From: Mesorhizobium sp. SARCC-RB16n
Lineage (GTDB): Bacteria > Pseudomonadota > Alphaproteobacteria > Rhizobiales > Rhizobiaceae
Direction: 5' to 3'
Length of the DNA: 64,000 nucleotides
Assembly: GCF_008520305.1 (NCBI RefSeq)
Contig: NZ_ML703266.1
Location: 62,001-126,000 of the forward strand
The position numbers and the translations under genes were made by a program. This document shows, one piece after another, positions 1-8,969 of the stretch (the stretch's first letter is position 1; the number at the start of each line of letters is the position of its first letter). Under the pieces are notes generated by a model that made no database searches, was not told the origin of the DNA, and saw only the letters and a program-made list of their open reading frames with translations.

Positions 1-1
1 G

Positions 2-244
2 CCCCAGTTTTCCGATGACGACCGCGATTTTCTGCACCAGGCACTCGATCTCCTGCCTGAGGAGCCGTGGAACGGAACGGTCTGGAAGGATTGGACCGGC
101 AAGATCAGGGAAGCGACCGGTCGCAAGGGCAAGGCGCTGTTCATGCCGCTCAGGCTTGCCCTTACTGGACGGCCTTCGGGGCCGGAGCTTGCAGATTTAT
201 TGCCGCTGATGGGTCGGGAAGAAACGTTGGCCCGACGACCCTGA
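2..244 (+). CDS. gltX: Glutamate--tRNA ligase, C-terminal fragment (5' end outside window)
   Basis: The frame beginning at base 2 is open to a TGA at 242-244 and gives about 80 residues. It contains [33 protein letters not shown] and [12 protein letters not shown], which match the C-terminal anticodon-binding end of bacterial glutamyl-tRNA synthetase, the enzyme that charges tRNA-Glu in the cytoplasm. The catalytic domain lies to the left of the window. Its last 83 bases overlap the 3' end of the convergent DUF2865 gene, so the two stop codons interleave. Some rhizobia carry two gltX copies; the fragment cannot tell which this is. Confidence 0.88.
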   Translation, partial: PQFSDDDRDFLHQALDLLPEEPWNGTVWKDWTGKIREATGRKGKALFMPLRLALTGRPSGPELADLLPLMGREETLARRP

Positions 245-1376
245 CCTTGCGCTGTTCCGGAGGCACGGCCGAAACGGGCGATGCCACCGGCTTGGCCGAA
301 AGGCGCTTGATGGCTTCACGGTCGAGCCCGCCTTCCATATTGGCCAGGGTCTCCGGGTCTGCACCCGGATCAGGCTTCGAGGCCGGTACCGGAATAAACG
401 GCGCCACATCCGGTTCGGGCTGTGACTGTTGCTGGCTCGGCGGGTTGCCGCCAATGATCTGGAAATTCTGCACGGCATTGCAGCCGCAGGCGGGCGGCAG
501 CGACATGTTGGGCTGTTTGTAGAGATAGGCGGTCGGCAATTCGCCGTAGGGCCTGCCGGTGACCGATGATGTCATCGATGCCGAATCATCGTCCATGCCG
601 CGCGAATAGAAGACCTGCATCTCGGTACCGGGGCAGGCCGATTCGCAATTCTTCTGGTCGCGCTCGAAATCGCCGGCCGAGGCGGCGTTCGACATAGGGA
701 AGAAATAGCCGTCGCAAGTGCGGACGCAACTGGTGTGGAATTCACCGCCGCTGCTCGCAAAGTCCGGAATGCCTGGCTGATTGAGGACGCGGCCGACATC
801 ACGTTCCTCGCCGGAATCGTCAGGCTGGTCCAATGTATCGATCCGCCGGTTGTCGCCGCCGAAAAGCTGGTCAAAGAGGTTGGCATTGCCCCCGTCTTGA
901 CGATTGGCGTCGCCACGATTTGCTTCCTGCGGAGATGCGCTGCGGGGTGCCATCGCATCGTCACGGCAGTCATTGGCATCGAGCGCCGCCAGGATACGGC
1001 CCCGGTCGCGGCGTGAGCCGCCGCCGGCGAGTTGGGCACGCTTGGTCTGCAGACTGTCGAGATTGGCGCTCATACGCTCGATGGTGGCGTTCAGCCCGGC
1101 ACACTGGTTGATGTTGCGCGAAAACAGCGAGAACCCGCAGCCGGCGCTGCTCGCCTGATCGCGAGCCTTCGAGATCTGTTCACGCTGCCTTTCGATCGCG
1201 GCGTCGTATTTCCGGACCAGTGCCGGACCACCACCGCCGCGCGAGGCCGCGGCGAGATCGGCCTCCAGTTGACGGCAGACCCGCGAAGCGGCCTGCGGCT
1301 CGCTGATCGTTGCGCCGGACAGCAGGAGGCCAAGCAGCACGGCAGCATGCGCCTGCTTCAAACCTCCGCTTGCCAT
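162..1376 (-). CDS. DUF2865 domain exported protein
   Basis: The protein has about 404 residues. The start at 1376 ([18 protein letters not shown]) is preferred over an upstream in-frame codon at 1469 because it places a signal peptide, ending near ISEPQAAS, directly at the N-terminus. The mature part begins with a Cys-containing helical region ([12 protein letters not shown], then [15 protein letters not shown]) typical of DUF2865, followed by a central Cys cluster ([27 protein letters not shown]) and a Pro-rich tail. It is probably periplasmic and its function is unknown. Its 3' end runs into gltX on the other strand. Confidence 0.8.
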   Translation of the reverse strand: MASGGLKQAHAAVLLGLLLSGATISEPQAASRVCRQLEADLAAASRGGGGPALVRKYDAAIERQREQISKARDQASSAGCGFSLFSRNINQCAGLNATIERMSANLDSLQTKRAQLAGGGSRRDRGRILAALDANDCRDDAMAPRSASPQEANRGDANRQDGGNANLFDQLFGGDNRRIDTLDQPDDSGEERDVGRVLNQPGIPDFASSGGEFHTSCVRTCDGYFFPMSNAASAGDFERDQKNCESACPGTEMQVFYSRGMDDDSASMTSSVTGRPYGELPTAYLYKQPNMSLPPACGCNAVQNFQIIGGNPPSQQQSQPEPDVAPFIPVPASKPDPGADPETLANMEGGLDREAIKRLSAKPVASPVSAVPPEQRKVRVVGPTFLPDPSAAINLQAPAPKAVQ

Positions 1377-1508
1377 CCGCCTCGATCCCGCTTGCCTATG
1401 GTTCACCAAGGCTAACCCGTTCGCGGTTAATCGTCCATTTCGGAAGTCACCTTGTTGCCGGCTGCCCATTCGATGGTGCCCATCAGTCGCGGCGATGGGC
1501 CGGTGGGC

Positions 1509-2186
1509 TCAGAACTTGTAGTTCATCCCGATCCTGACGGTGCTGAACGTGTTGTCGAAGGTCGTATTGGAGTTGGGCCCGTAGTTGATCGTCTGGTCAC
1601 GCAGGTCGACATATCGATATTCGGCATTTGCCGACCAATGATCGGTGATTGCCTGCTCCAGCCCTGCGCCAATCGTCCAGCCAACCTTGGTGTTCTTTTC
1701 GGAGTAGCTGTTGGCGGGCCCATTGAGATATTGATTCTCGACACCTCCGAAAGCGAGGCCGCCGGTCCCGTAGACAAGGGTGCTGTCGAACGCATAGCCC
1801 GCCTTGGCGCGGAGCGTCCCGAACCAATCCACCTTGGTGTCGTAGACATCGCCACCGCCGACATTGACCTCGTCGGAATGCCCCTTGATATCGGCGCCCG
1901 AAATATCGGCCTCGATGCCCAGAACCGCCGAGTTGATCTGGTAATTGTAGCCGATCTGGACACCGCCCAGAAAGCCGTCGATGTCGTAATCCTGCGTGCC
2001 CCGGATCGTTGGCGTGTTTGGCAGATTGTAGGTCGCGTCGGTGCTGCCAAAACCATAGCCAAGATGCCCGCCGACATAGACGCCGGACCAGTCATGCACG
2101 GCCGGCTCTGCCCCAATGGCGTCGGCGGCGAACGCCTTTGCGCCAATCACAGTCAGCATTGCCGAAGCGAGCAATAGGGCTCTCAT
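1509..2186 (-). CDS. Outer membrane beta-barrel protein, Omp25/31 type
   Basis: This 225-residue protein starts with a signal peptide (MRALLLASAMLTVIGAKAFA) and continues with DWSGVYVGGHLGYGFG, a hallmark of the small 8-stranded porin-like proteins of Rhizobiales and Brucella. The rest alternates short Gly/aromatic strands (GGVQIGYNYQI, YRYVDLRDQTI), and it ends VRIGMNYKF with the C-terminal Phe recognised by the BAM machinery. It is expected in the outer membrane as a structural or porin protein. It is on the same strand as malic enzyme but separated by 191 bp that contain a long hairpin, so it probably has its own promoter. Confidence 0.88.
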   Translation of the reverse strand: MRALLLASAMLTVIGAKAFAADAIGAEPAVHDWSGVYVGGHLGYGFGSTDATYNLPNTPTIRGTQDYDIDGFLGGVQIGYNYQINSAVLGIEADISGADIKGHSDEVNVGGGDVYDTKVDWFGTLRAKAGYAFDSTLVYGTGGLAFGGVENQYLNGPANSYSEKNTKVGWTIGAGLEQAITDHWSANAEYRYVDLRDQTINYGPNSNTTFDNTFSTVRIGMNYKF

Positions 2187-2237
2187 GACATTCTCACCGC
2201 CTAATCAGACGGCGCGACTATATCAAATTGGTCCGTC

Positions 2238-2275
2238 CCGAGAAATCCGCATTCGTTCAATGCCGGATTTCTCGG
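2238..2275. repeat. 12-bp inverted repeat (hairpin) between malic enzyme and porin genes
   Basis: Arms ccgagaaatccg (2238-2249) and cggatttctcgg (2264-2275) are perfectly complementary around a 14-base loop whose edges (gcat/atgc) can extend the stem past one bulged G. There is no clear T-run on either side, so it is not a textbook terminator. It could protect the malic-enzyme mRNA 3' end or lie in the porin leader. Confidence 0.6.
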
Positions 2276-2377
2276 TTAAGAGTTGTCGGCCAGCAACATT
2301 CGATCCGGCCAACGCGGTTCCGTGGCGCGCCACCCAGGCTCAAGCGGGACTGGATCAATCGGGTCGCGAGAGCCGGT

Positions 2378-4702
2378 TCAGTCCAGATTGGCGATCGCCT
2401 GCGCCTTGTGCGCGGCCTCGACCACCGCCAGCGCGGTCATGTTGACGACGCCGCGCGAGGTTACCGAGGGCGTCAGTATGTGCGCCGGCTTGTCGGTTCC
2501 GAGAAGGATGGGGCCGACATGCAGGGCATCCATCATGGCCCGCAGCGCCGTCAGCGTGATGTTGGCCGAATCGAGGTTCGGGAACACCAGAAGACTGGCT
2601 TCGCCCTTCAGACGCGAATGCGGATAGACGCGCTGGCGCAGATGCTCCGACAAGGCGGAATCGGCGTGCATTTCGCCGTCGCACTGCAGTTCCGGCGCGA
2701 TGCGCGCCAGGATTTCCGCAGCCTGACGCATCTTCAGCGCGCTCGGCGAATCGCGCGAGCCAAAATCCGAATGCGACAGGAGTGCCGCCTTCGGCTCGAT
2801 GCCAAAGCGCTGGATTTCCTCGGCCGCCAGCACGGTCATCTCGGCGATTTCGTCGGCCGTGGGGTCGACGGAGACGTGAGTGTCGGTGAGAAATATGATG
2901 CCGCGCTGCGAGATCAGCATGGACAGGGTCGACAGGTCCCGGTCCTTGATGCCGGTGCGCGGGCCGATGATCAGCGTCACATTGCGCAGATGCCGCTCGA
3001 AACGGCCTTCGAGGCCGCAGACCATGGCGTCGGCATCGCCGCGCTTCAGCGCAAGTGCGGCGATCACCGTGTTGTCGGTGCGCACCATGGTACGCGCGGC
3101 TTCCGTCGTCACGCCGCGGCGGCCGGCGAGTTCGATCAGGAGGTCGACATAGTGGCGGTAGCGCGGATCGTCCTCCGGGTTGATCAGGCCGAAATCGACA
3201 CCGGGCTTGATGCGCAGGCCGTAGCGCTTCAGCCTGACTTCGATGACATGCGGACGACCGATCAGGATCGGCTCGGCGATGCCTTCCTCAAGCACAACCT
3301 GGGCGGCACGCAGGACACGCTCGTCCTCGCCGTCGGCGTAGATGACGCGTTTGGCGCTGGAAGCCTTGGCGGAGGAGAACACCGGCTTCATCACCAGGCC
3401 GGAGCGGAAGACGAAGCGGTTGAGCTTGTCGATATAGGCGGCGAAGTCGGTGATCGGCCGTGTCGCCACGCCGGTGTCGCAGGCTGCCTTGGCCACCGCC
3501 GGCGCAATGCGCAGGATGAGGCGCGGGTCGAAAGGCGAGGGGATCAGGAATTCGGGTCCGAAGATCGGTGTCTCGCCCGAATAGGCGCGCGCGGCGACAT
3601 CGGAAGGTTCTTCGCGGGCAAGGGCGGCGATGGCCCGCACCGCCGCCATCTTCATCTCCTCGTTGATGGCGCTGGCGCCGCAGTCGAGCGCACCCCTGAA
3701 GATGTAGGGGAAGCAAAGCACGTTGTTGACCTGATTGGGAAAATCGGAGCGCCCCGTGCAGATCATGGCGTCCGGACGCGCCGCGCGCGCCACTTCCGGC
3801 ATGATCTCCGGATTGGGATTGGCCAGCGCCAGGATCAACGGCTTCGGTGCCATGTGTTGTAGCAGTTCCGGCTTCATCACGCCGGCGGCGGAGAGGCCGA
3901 GGAAAACATCGGCGCCCGCTATGACGTCGGCCAGCGTGCGCGCCTCGGTGTCCTTTACATAAGGGTCTTTCCAGCGGTCCATCTCGTCGACACGGCCCTT
4001 GTAGGCTACGCCGAAACGGTCGGTGACCCAGATGTTCTCGACGCGCACGCCGAGCGAAACGAGCAGATTGAGGCAGGCAAGGGCGGCAGCGCCCGCACCG
4101 GAGGTGACGACCTTGATGTCCGAAATGGTCTTGCCGGCGAATTCCAGCCCGTTGAGCACGGCGGCGGCGACGATGATGGCGGTGCCGTGCTGGTCGTCAT
4201 GGAACACCGGTATGCTCATGCGAGCCTTCAGGCGTTCTTCGACTTCAAAACACTCCGGCGCCTTGATGTCCTCGAGGTTGATGCCACCAAAGGTCGGTTC
4301 CAGCGCGGCAACCGTTTCGACCATGCGCTCGATTTCCGGCGCGTCGATCTCGATGTCGAAGACGTCAATGCCGGCGAACTTCTTGAACAGGACCGCCTTG
4401 CCCTCCATCACCGGCTTGGAGGCCAGCGGCCCGATATTGCCGAGGCCGAGCACGGCCGAGCCGTTCGACACGACGCCGACTAGGTTGGCGCGCGCCGTGT
4501 AGTCGGCGGCGGTCGCCGGATTGTCGCGGATTTCGAGGCAAGGGGCGGCCACGCCGGGCGAGTAGGCGAGCGCCAGGTCGCGCTGGTTGCCGAGCGGCTT
4601 GGTCGCCTGGATCTCGAGCTTTCCCGGCGTAGGATGCTTGTGGAAGTAGAGGGCGGCTTCGTCGAGGTCCGAACGTGCCGTCTTCTTGTTCTCGCCTTCC
4701 AT
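2378..4702 (-). CDS. maeB: NAD(P)-dependent malic enzyme with C-terminal phosphotransacetylase domain
   Basis: The 774-residue protein oxidatively decarboxylates malate to pyruvate in the cytoplasm, linking the TCA cycle to acetyl-CoA supply. The N-terminal malic enzyme part (about 1-430) has [11 protein letters not shown], the catalytic-region [11 protein letters not shown] and a dinucleotide fold [17 protein letters not shown]. The C-terminal part (about 440-774) is a phosphate acetyl/butyryltransferase-like domain ([30 protein letters not shown]). This fusion is the known architecture of rhizobial Dme and Tme; NAD versus NADP use cannot be read here. The start at 4702 ([11 protein letters not shown]) is chosen for a GAGGAG site about seven bases upstream. 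Confidence 0.93.
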   Translation of the reverse strand: MEGENKKTARSDLDEAALYFHKHPTPGKLEIQATKPLGNQRDLALAYSPGVAAPCLEIRDNPATAADYTARANLVGVVSNGSAVLGLGNIGPLASKPVMEGKAVLFKKFAGIDVFDIEIDAPEIERMVETVAALEPTFGGINLEDIKAPECFEVEERLKARMSIPVFHDDQHGTAIIVAAAVLNGLEFAGKTISDIKVVTSGAGAAALACLNLLVSLGVRVENIWVTDRFGVAYKGRVDEMDRWKDPYVKDTEARTLADVIAGADVFLGLSAAGVMKPELLQHMAPKPLILALANPNPEIMPEVARAARPDAMICTGRSDFPNQVNNVLCFPYIFRGALDCGASAINEEMKMAAVRAIAALAREEPSDVAARAYSGETPIFGPEFLIPSPFDPRLILRIAPAVAKAACDTGVATRPITDFAAYIDKLNRFVFRSGLVMKPVFSSAKASSAKRVIYADGEDERVLRAAQVVLEEGIAEPILIGRPHVIEVRLKRYGLRIKPGVDFGLINPEDDPRYRHYVDLLIELAGRRGVTTEAARTMVRTDNTVIAALALKRGDADAMVCGLEGRFERHLRNVTLIIGPRTGIKDRDLSTLSMLISQRGIIFLTDTHVSVDPTADEIAEMTVLAAEEIQRFGIEPKAALLSHSDFGSRDSPSALKMRQAAEILARIAPELQCDGEMHADSALSEHLRQRVYPHSRLKGEASLLVFPNLDSANITLTALRAMMDALHVGPILLGTDKPAHILTPSVTSRGVVNMTALAVVEAAHKAQAIANLD

Positions 4703-4770
4703 GCGGCCGCTCCTCGAAACCTGCTTCGGAAGTCTTTCTAGCATGAGGCCAAGGTTTTTCGCGACGCTAA

Positions 4771-4806
4771 TTGACGCGCCGGCAGCTTTAAATGCCGGCG
4801 CGTCAA
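4771..4806. terminator. 14-bp perfect inverted repeat between SDR and malic enzyme genes
   Basis: Arms ttgacgcgccggca (4771-4784) and tgccggcgcgtcaa (4793-4806) are perfectly complementary with an 8-base loop gctttaaa. It lies between the SDR stop and the malic-enzyme start, both on the minus strand. The stem is strong but no long T-run follows on either strand, so it is a weak or factor-assisted terminator, or an mRNA-stabilising hairpin. Confidence 0.55.
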
Positions 4807-4878
4807 AACCCAATATTCGTCAGTTGGTTACGGCCTTTTCATGCGAGATCAGGTTGCGCTGGTTCGCAGGCGCACTGG

Positions 4879-5658
4879 TCAAAAGGCGCTGACATAGAGA
4901 CCGCCGTCGACGGGTATGTTCTGGCCAGTCAGATAGCCGGCATGGACAGAGCACAGGAAGGCGCAGATCTGGCCGAATTCCTCCGGCGTGCCGAGCCGCT
5001 TGGCCGGTACGTCGGCACTGATGCGGGTCTTGCGCGCCGCCGCCGCCTTTGGATCCTCCGATGTGCCGGCCTCATGCGGGCCGCGCAGCCGGTCGGTGTC
5101 GAGCTTGCCCGGCAGCAGGCTGTTGATGGTCACGTTGCGCTCGATCACCGTGCGCGCCACACCGGCAAGGAACGACGTCAGTCCGGCACGCGCGCCCGAT
5201 GACAGGTCGAGGCCGGGAATTGGGACATAGACCGACAGCGATGTGATGTTGACGATGCGCCCGAAACCACGCGCCGCCATGCCGTCGATGACCGCCTGCA
5301 CCAGTTCGATCGGTGTCACCATGTTCTGGGTGACGCCTTCGAGGATTTTTCCACGATCGACCTCGCGGAAATCGCGAAGCGGTGGCCCGCCATTGTTGTT
5401 GACGAGGATGTCAGGTTCCGGACAGGCGGCGAGCAACGCTTTCTGTACCTCCGGCTTCGAAACGTCGCCGACGACTTCCGTCACCGTCACGCCATAGCGC
5501 TCTCGCAGCTCCGCGGCGGTTTTGGCGACCAGCTCCGCATTGCGCCCATTGATGACGATGTCGCAGCCTGCTTCGGCCAGCGCCATGGCGCAGCCACGCC
5601 CAAGCCCCTTGCTCGAAGCGCAGACGATGGCCTTCTTTCCGCGGATACCGAGATCCAT
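4879..5658 (-). CDS. SDR-family oxidoreductase-like protein lacking the catalytic Tyr/Lys
   Basis: The 259-residue protein has a Rossmann N-terminus (KAIVCASSKGLGRGCAMALA), the NNNGGPPL segment after beta-4 (usual NNAG) and NITSLSVYVPIPG with the usual active-site Ser. Where classical SDRs have YxxxK, this protein reads LSSGARAGLT, so Tyr is replaced by Ser and Lys by Arg. Dinucleotide binding looks intact, while normal oxidoreductase chemistry is doubtful. It ends with the SDR C-terminal CSVHAGYLTGQNIPVDGG. It is monocistronic and divergent from the LpxH-like gene. Annotation as a FabG-like reductase would be over-confident; the substrate is unknown. Confidence 0.8.
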   Translation of the reverse strand: MDLGIRGKKAIVCASSKGLGRGCAMALAEAGCDIVINGRNAELVAKTAAELRERYGVTVTEVVGDVSKPEVQKALLAACPEPDILVNNNGGPPLRDFREVDRGKILEGVTQNMVTPIELVQAVIDGMAARGFGRIVNITSLSVYVPIPGLDLSSGARAGLTSFLAGVARTVIERNVTINSLLPGKLDTDRLRGPHEAGTSEDPKAAAARKTRISADVPAKRLGTPEEFGQICAFLCSVHAGYLTGQNIPVDGGLYVSAF

Positions 5659-5712
5659 GACGATTTCTCCTTTGATTTGCCCGGCAGGCTAGCGCTAGCG
5701 CTGGACCAATCG

Positions 5713-5729
5713 CAACCGTCATACGGTTG
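5713..5729. promoter_or_regulatory. Palindrome in the divergent SDR / phosphoesterase promoter region
   Basis: caaccgt (5713-5719) and acggttg (5723-5729) form a 7-3-7 inverted repeat in the 119 bp between two divergent genes. Just upstream, agcgctagcgct is also self-complementary. The size and position suit a dimeric repressor operator, but no regulator gene is adjacent and the family cannot be named. Confidence 0.4.
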
Positions 5730-5777
5730 TTGCATGAATCGGGGCATAGGCTGCTCGAAAGCAAGGGTGAATCCGCG

Positions 5778-6593
5778 ATGTCAGGCCAAGAGCCCCGCAC
5801 TTTCCGCAGCATGTTCATTTCCGATGTGCATTTGGGCTCGAAGGCGGCGAAGGCCGACTTCCTGATCGATTTCCTGCGCTACCACGATGCCGACATCATC
5901 TATCTAGTCGGCGATATCGTTGACGGCTGGCGCCTGAGGCGCAGCTGGCACTGGCCGCAAAGCCATAACGACGTGGTGCAGAAACTGCTGCGCAAGGCCC
6001 GCAAGGGCGCCAGCATCACCTATATCGCTGGCAATCACGACGAATTCGCACGCCAGTTCCAGGGCGTGCATTTCGGCGGCATCGTCGTTGCCGACCGTGC
6101 CATCCACGAAACCGCCGATGGTCGGCGGCTGCTGGTCATACATGGCGACCAGTTCGACACCGTCGTCCACAACCAGCGTTGGCTCGCCTATCTCGGCGAC
6201 CATGCCTATGACGCCGCCATGCAGGTCAACCGGGTGATCACGCGGCTGCGCCAGCTGCTCGGGCTGCCTTACTGGTCGTTTTCGTCCTGGGCCAAGGTCA
6301 AGGTCAAGAAGGCGGTGAACTTCATCGGCTCGTTCCAGACGGTTCTCAGCGAGGAAGCGCGACGCTCGCATGTGGACGGCGTCATCTGCGGGCACATCCA
6401 CCATGCCGCCATCGAAAGCTATGGCGACGTGCAGTACATCAACACCGGCGACTGGGTGGAGAGCTGCACCGCCGTGGTCGAGCATTTCGACGGCCGCATG
6501 GAAATCCTGACCTGGGCGCATGTCCTGCCTGAAGCGCCTGACGAGCCCTTCATCCCGATGCTCATCGAGGACAGGGTGGTGCAGGCCGCCTGA
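5778..6593 (+). CDS. UDP-2,3-diacylglucosamine diphosphatase-like metallophosphoesterase
   Basis: The 271-residue protein carries the full calcineurin-like metal-binding series: FISDVHLG (about 14-21), VGDIVDGW, AGNHDE and CGHIHH. The family includes LpxH, which removes UMP from UDP-2,3-diacylglucosamine in lipid A synthesis at the inner membrane; this is the longer form (about 270 residues) common in alphaproteobacteria, whose true substrate is less certain because many of them also have LpxI. The start at 5778 (MSGQEPRTFRS) fits homologue length better than the in-frame ATG at 5727. It is divergent from the SDR gene. Confidence 0.82.
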   Translation: MSGQEPRTFRSMFISDVHLGSKAAKADFLIDFLRYHDADIIYLVGDIVDGWRLRRSWHWPQSHNDVVQKLLRKARKGASITYIAGNHDEFARQFQGVHFGGIVVADRAIHETADGRRLLVIHGDQFDTVVHNQRWLAYLGDHAYDAAMQVNRVITRLRQLLGLPYWSFSSWAKVKVKKAVNFIGSFQTVLSEEARRSHVDGVICGHIHHAAIESYGDVQYINTGDWVESCTAVVEHFDGRMEILTWAHVLPEAPDEPFIPMLIEDRVVQAA

Positions 6594-6723
6594 GGCGGAA
6601 GCCGGACCTGAACGTTCTGCTGTTAATCGACTGGTCCAGCTGGTTTCACTCGCTTTTTCCTCATGTTAAGGATCGGTTTGCGCTGCTCGCCGGTCGTTGA
6701 GCGCAGCGTCATTGGATCGATTC

Positions 6724-7938
6724 ATGCCGCTGCCGCCGCTTTCGCCCGAACAACTCGTGAAACCGAGCCGTTTTGAACTGCGCATGAGCCTGATCTTCGG
6801 CACGTTGTTCATATCGCTTGGCACCCATTTGCCCTATTTCCCGCTTTGGCTGCAGGCCAAGGGATTTCACGCCGAACAGATCGCCGTCATCCTGGCGGCG
6901 CCGATGTTCCTGCGCGTGGTGACGACGCCGCTGCTGACGACACTTGCCGATCGAGCCAGGGACCGCGCCGATGTCTATGTCGTTCTCGTCGCGGCCTCGC
7001 TGCTGCTCTCCGCGGGATACTTCCTGACACCGACCTACGCGACGGTGCTGGCGGTTTCGTTGCTGCTGACCATTGTCTGGACGCCGCAATCGCCGATCGC
7101 CGATTCGCTGGCGCTTTCGGGCGTGCGCCGCTTCGGGTCCAATTATGCGAGCATGCGCAAATGGGGGTCGATCTGCTATCTCCTGGCCAATGTCGCGGGC
7201 GGCTTCATCCTGGCGGCCAGCGGCCCTCGAGCCGTTCCGGTGATCATATTCCTTGCCCTTGGCGCGGCACTCGCCGCAGGCTTGATGGCGCCGCGCCTGG
7301 GACGGCCGCGCAAGGCCTCGCCGCTGTCGGCGGCAGAAATCCAGCACGCGGCGCCGGGCCTGTTCAACGCCTATTTCCTCTATTTCACGCTTGGCGTCGG
7401 CATCATCACCGCCAGCCATGCCTTCCTTTACGGTTTCGTCTCGATCTATTGGAAATCGATCGGCATCAGCGATTCCCTCGTCGGACTGCTATGGGCGTGG
7501 GGGGTGGTGTCCGAGGTCTGCATGTTCCTGTTTTTCAATCGCATATTCGCCTCCGTACCCGTCGTCCGGGTCATGCTCATTGCCGGCATCGGTTCGATCG
7601 TGCGTTGGATCGCCTTTCCGCTGGTGTGGCCGCTCGGCCTTGGCGTCGGCGGTTTCTTCGCCGTGCAGTCGCTGCATTCGGTGTCCGTCGCAATGGTGCT
7701 GATCGGCCTGCAGAAGATGATCGCCGAGACCGTTTCCGAAGAGCGCACGGGCGCCGCGCAAGGCATCGCCTATTTCTTCAACGGCTTTTTCATGGCTGCC
7801 GTCACGCTTGTGTCCGGTCCGCTCTACGACCGCCTTGGCGCCGATGGCTTCCTGGCGATGATCCCGATTGCGATCGTTGGCCTTATGCTGATCGGGCTGG
7901 CTGCCCGGTCAGCCCCACAGCGCGCGCTCCGGGGGTGA
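6724..7938 (+). CDS. MFS transporter, HcaT-like family
   Basis: The 404-residue inner-membrane protein has about 12 hydrophobic helices. It opens with RFELRMSLIFGTLFISLGTHLPYFPLWLQAKG, and the early motif PYFPLWL is typical of the HcaT / 3-phenylpropionate and nucleoside permease-like MFS group. A central YFLYFTLGVGIITASHAFLYG segment starts the second six-helix bundle. The ATG at 6724 is used; a TTG at 6697 would add nine residues, and neither has a strong ribosome site. The last 30 bases overlap the 3' end of the convergent epimerase gene. The substrate is not predictable. Confidence 0.85.
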   Translation: MPLPPLSPEQLVKPSRFELRMSLIFGTLFISLGTHLPYFPLWLQAKGFHAEQIAVILAAPMFLRVVTTPLLTTLADRARDRADVYVVLVAASLLLSAGYFLTPTYATVLAVSLLLTIVWTPQSPIADSLALSGVRRFGSNYASMRKWGSICYLLANVAGGFILAASGPRAVPVIIFLALGAALAAGLMAPRLGRPRKASPLSAAEIQHAAPGLFNAYFLYFTLGVGIITASHAFLYGFVSIYWKSIGISDSLVGLLWAWGVVSEVCMFLFFNRIFASVPVVRVMLIAGIGSIVRWIAFPLVWPLGLGVGGFFAVQSLHSVSVAMVLIGLQKMIAETVSEERTGAAQGIAYFFNGFFMAAVTLVSGPLYDRLGADGFLAMIPIAIVGLMLIGLAARSAPQRALRG

Positions 7939-8892
7939 GACGAGCGATCCCTCGTAAACGAGGCCCGGCACACGATCCCGGGCAAGCAGCAGCGGGCCGT
8001 CGAGGTCGACGAAGTCGGCTCCTTGCGCGAGCAGTATTGCCGGCGCCATTGCCAGCGACGTGCCGACCATGCAGCCGACCATGACGCCAAAACCCAGTTC
8101 ACGGGCGAGGGCGCGCAAGGTGAGCGCCGCCGTCAACCCGCCGGACTTGTCGAGCTTGATGTTGACGGCGTCGTAGAGACCGACAAGCGCTTCGAGGTTG
8201 CTTGCTTCATGAACGCTCTCGTCGGCGCAGATCGGCATCGGATGCGCGATGTGGCGCAGGATGCCGTCCCGGCCCGCCGGCAACGGCTGCTCGATCAGCG
8301 CGATGCCCTGTTCGGCGGCAGAGGCGAAGTTCGCAACAATGTTGTCGTCGGTCCAGCCTTCATTGGCATCGAGGATCAATCGGCTCTCGGGCGCGGCCTG
8401 TCTCACCGCCCGGATGCGGGCGATATCGTTGTCGCCGCCGATCTTGACCTTGAGCAGCGGCCTGCCGGCGTTGGCGCGGGCCTGCGCCGCCATCGCCTCG
8501 GGTTCGCCGAGCGAGAGCGTGTAGGCGGTCTCGAGCCGATGCAACGGGGCTGGCCAGATTGCGTCTGCAACCGGATTGCCACTGATCTTGGCTTCGAGGT
8601 CCCAGAGGGCACAGTCTATGGCGTTACGCGCTGCCCCGGCAGGCATTGCGTCGAGCAGGGTGATGCGGTCCATTCCGCCGGAGACCCGGTCGCTCATCGC
8701 CTGGATCGCGTCACGGACACCGTCCATGGTCTCGCCATAGCGCTTGTAGGGAACGCATTCGCCGCGCCCGCTATGACCACCCTGGCTGATCGTGCAGGTG
8801 ATGACCTCGGCCTCGGTCTTGGAGCCGCGTGAAATGGTGAAGATCCCGGCGATCGGAAAACGCTCGGCCTCGACCGAAATGACACGCGCCAT
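7909..8892 (-). CDS. dgcA: Enolase-superfamily dipeptide epimerase / N-acetyl-D-Glu racemase (DgcA-like)
   Basis: The 327-residue protein has the muconate-lactonizing subgroup barrel: LLKVKIGGD (general-base Lys), LILDANEGW, LIEQPLP and ICADESVH (the three metal-binding acids) and VNIKLDKSGGL (the opposite Lys). N-terminal ISRGSKTEAEV is typical of L-Ala-D/L-Glu epimerases, which recycle murein peptides; alphaproteobacterial members are often annotated DgcA, an N-acetyl-D-glutamate racemase. The usual DgcN partner is not next to it. It is convergent with the MFS gene (30-bp overlap) and divergent from the Mla operon. Confidence 0.87.
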   Translation of the reverse strand: MARVISVEAERFPIAGIFTISRGSKTEAEVITCTISQGGHSGRGECVPYKRYGETMDGVRDAIQAMSDRVSGGMDRITLLDAMPAGAARNAIDCALWDLEAKISGNPVADAIWPAPLHRLETAYTLSLGEPEAMAAQARANAGRPLLKVKIGGDNDIARIRAVRQAAPESRLILDANEGWTDDNIVANFASAAEQGIALIEQPLPAGRDGILRHIAHPMPICADESVHEASNLEALVGLYDAVNIKLDKSGGLTAALTLRALARELGFGVMVGCMVGTSLAMAPAILLAQGADFVDLDGPLLLARDRVPGLVYEGSLVSPPERALWG

Positions 8893-8969
8893 ATTTTTCT
8901 GCTCCGGCTATGCGAGAAGGGTTGTCGGCAAATCGACAAGGTCGGACCCATCAGGCTAAACAGGACGCC

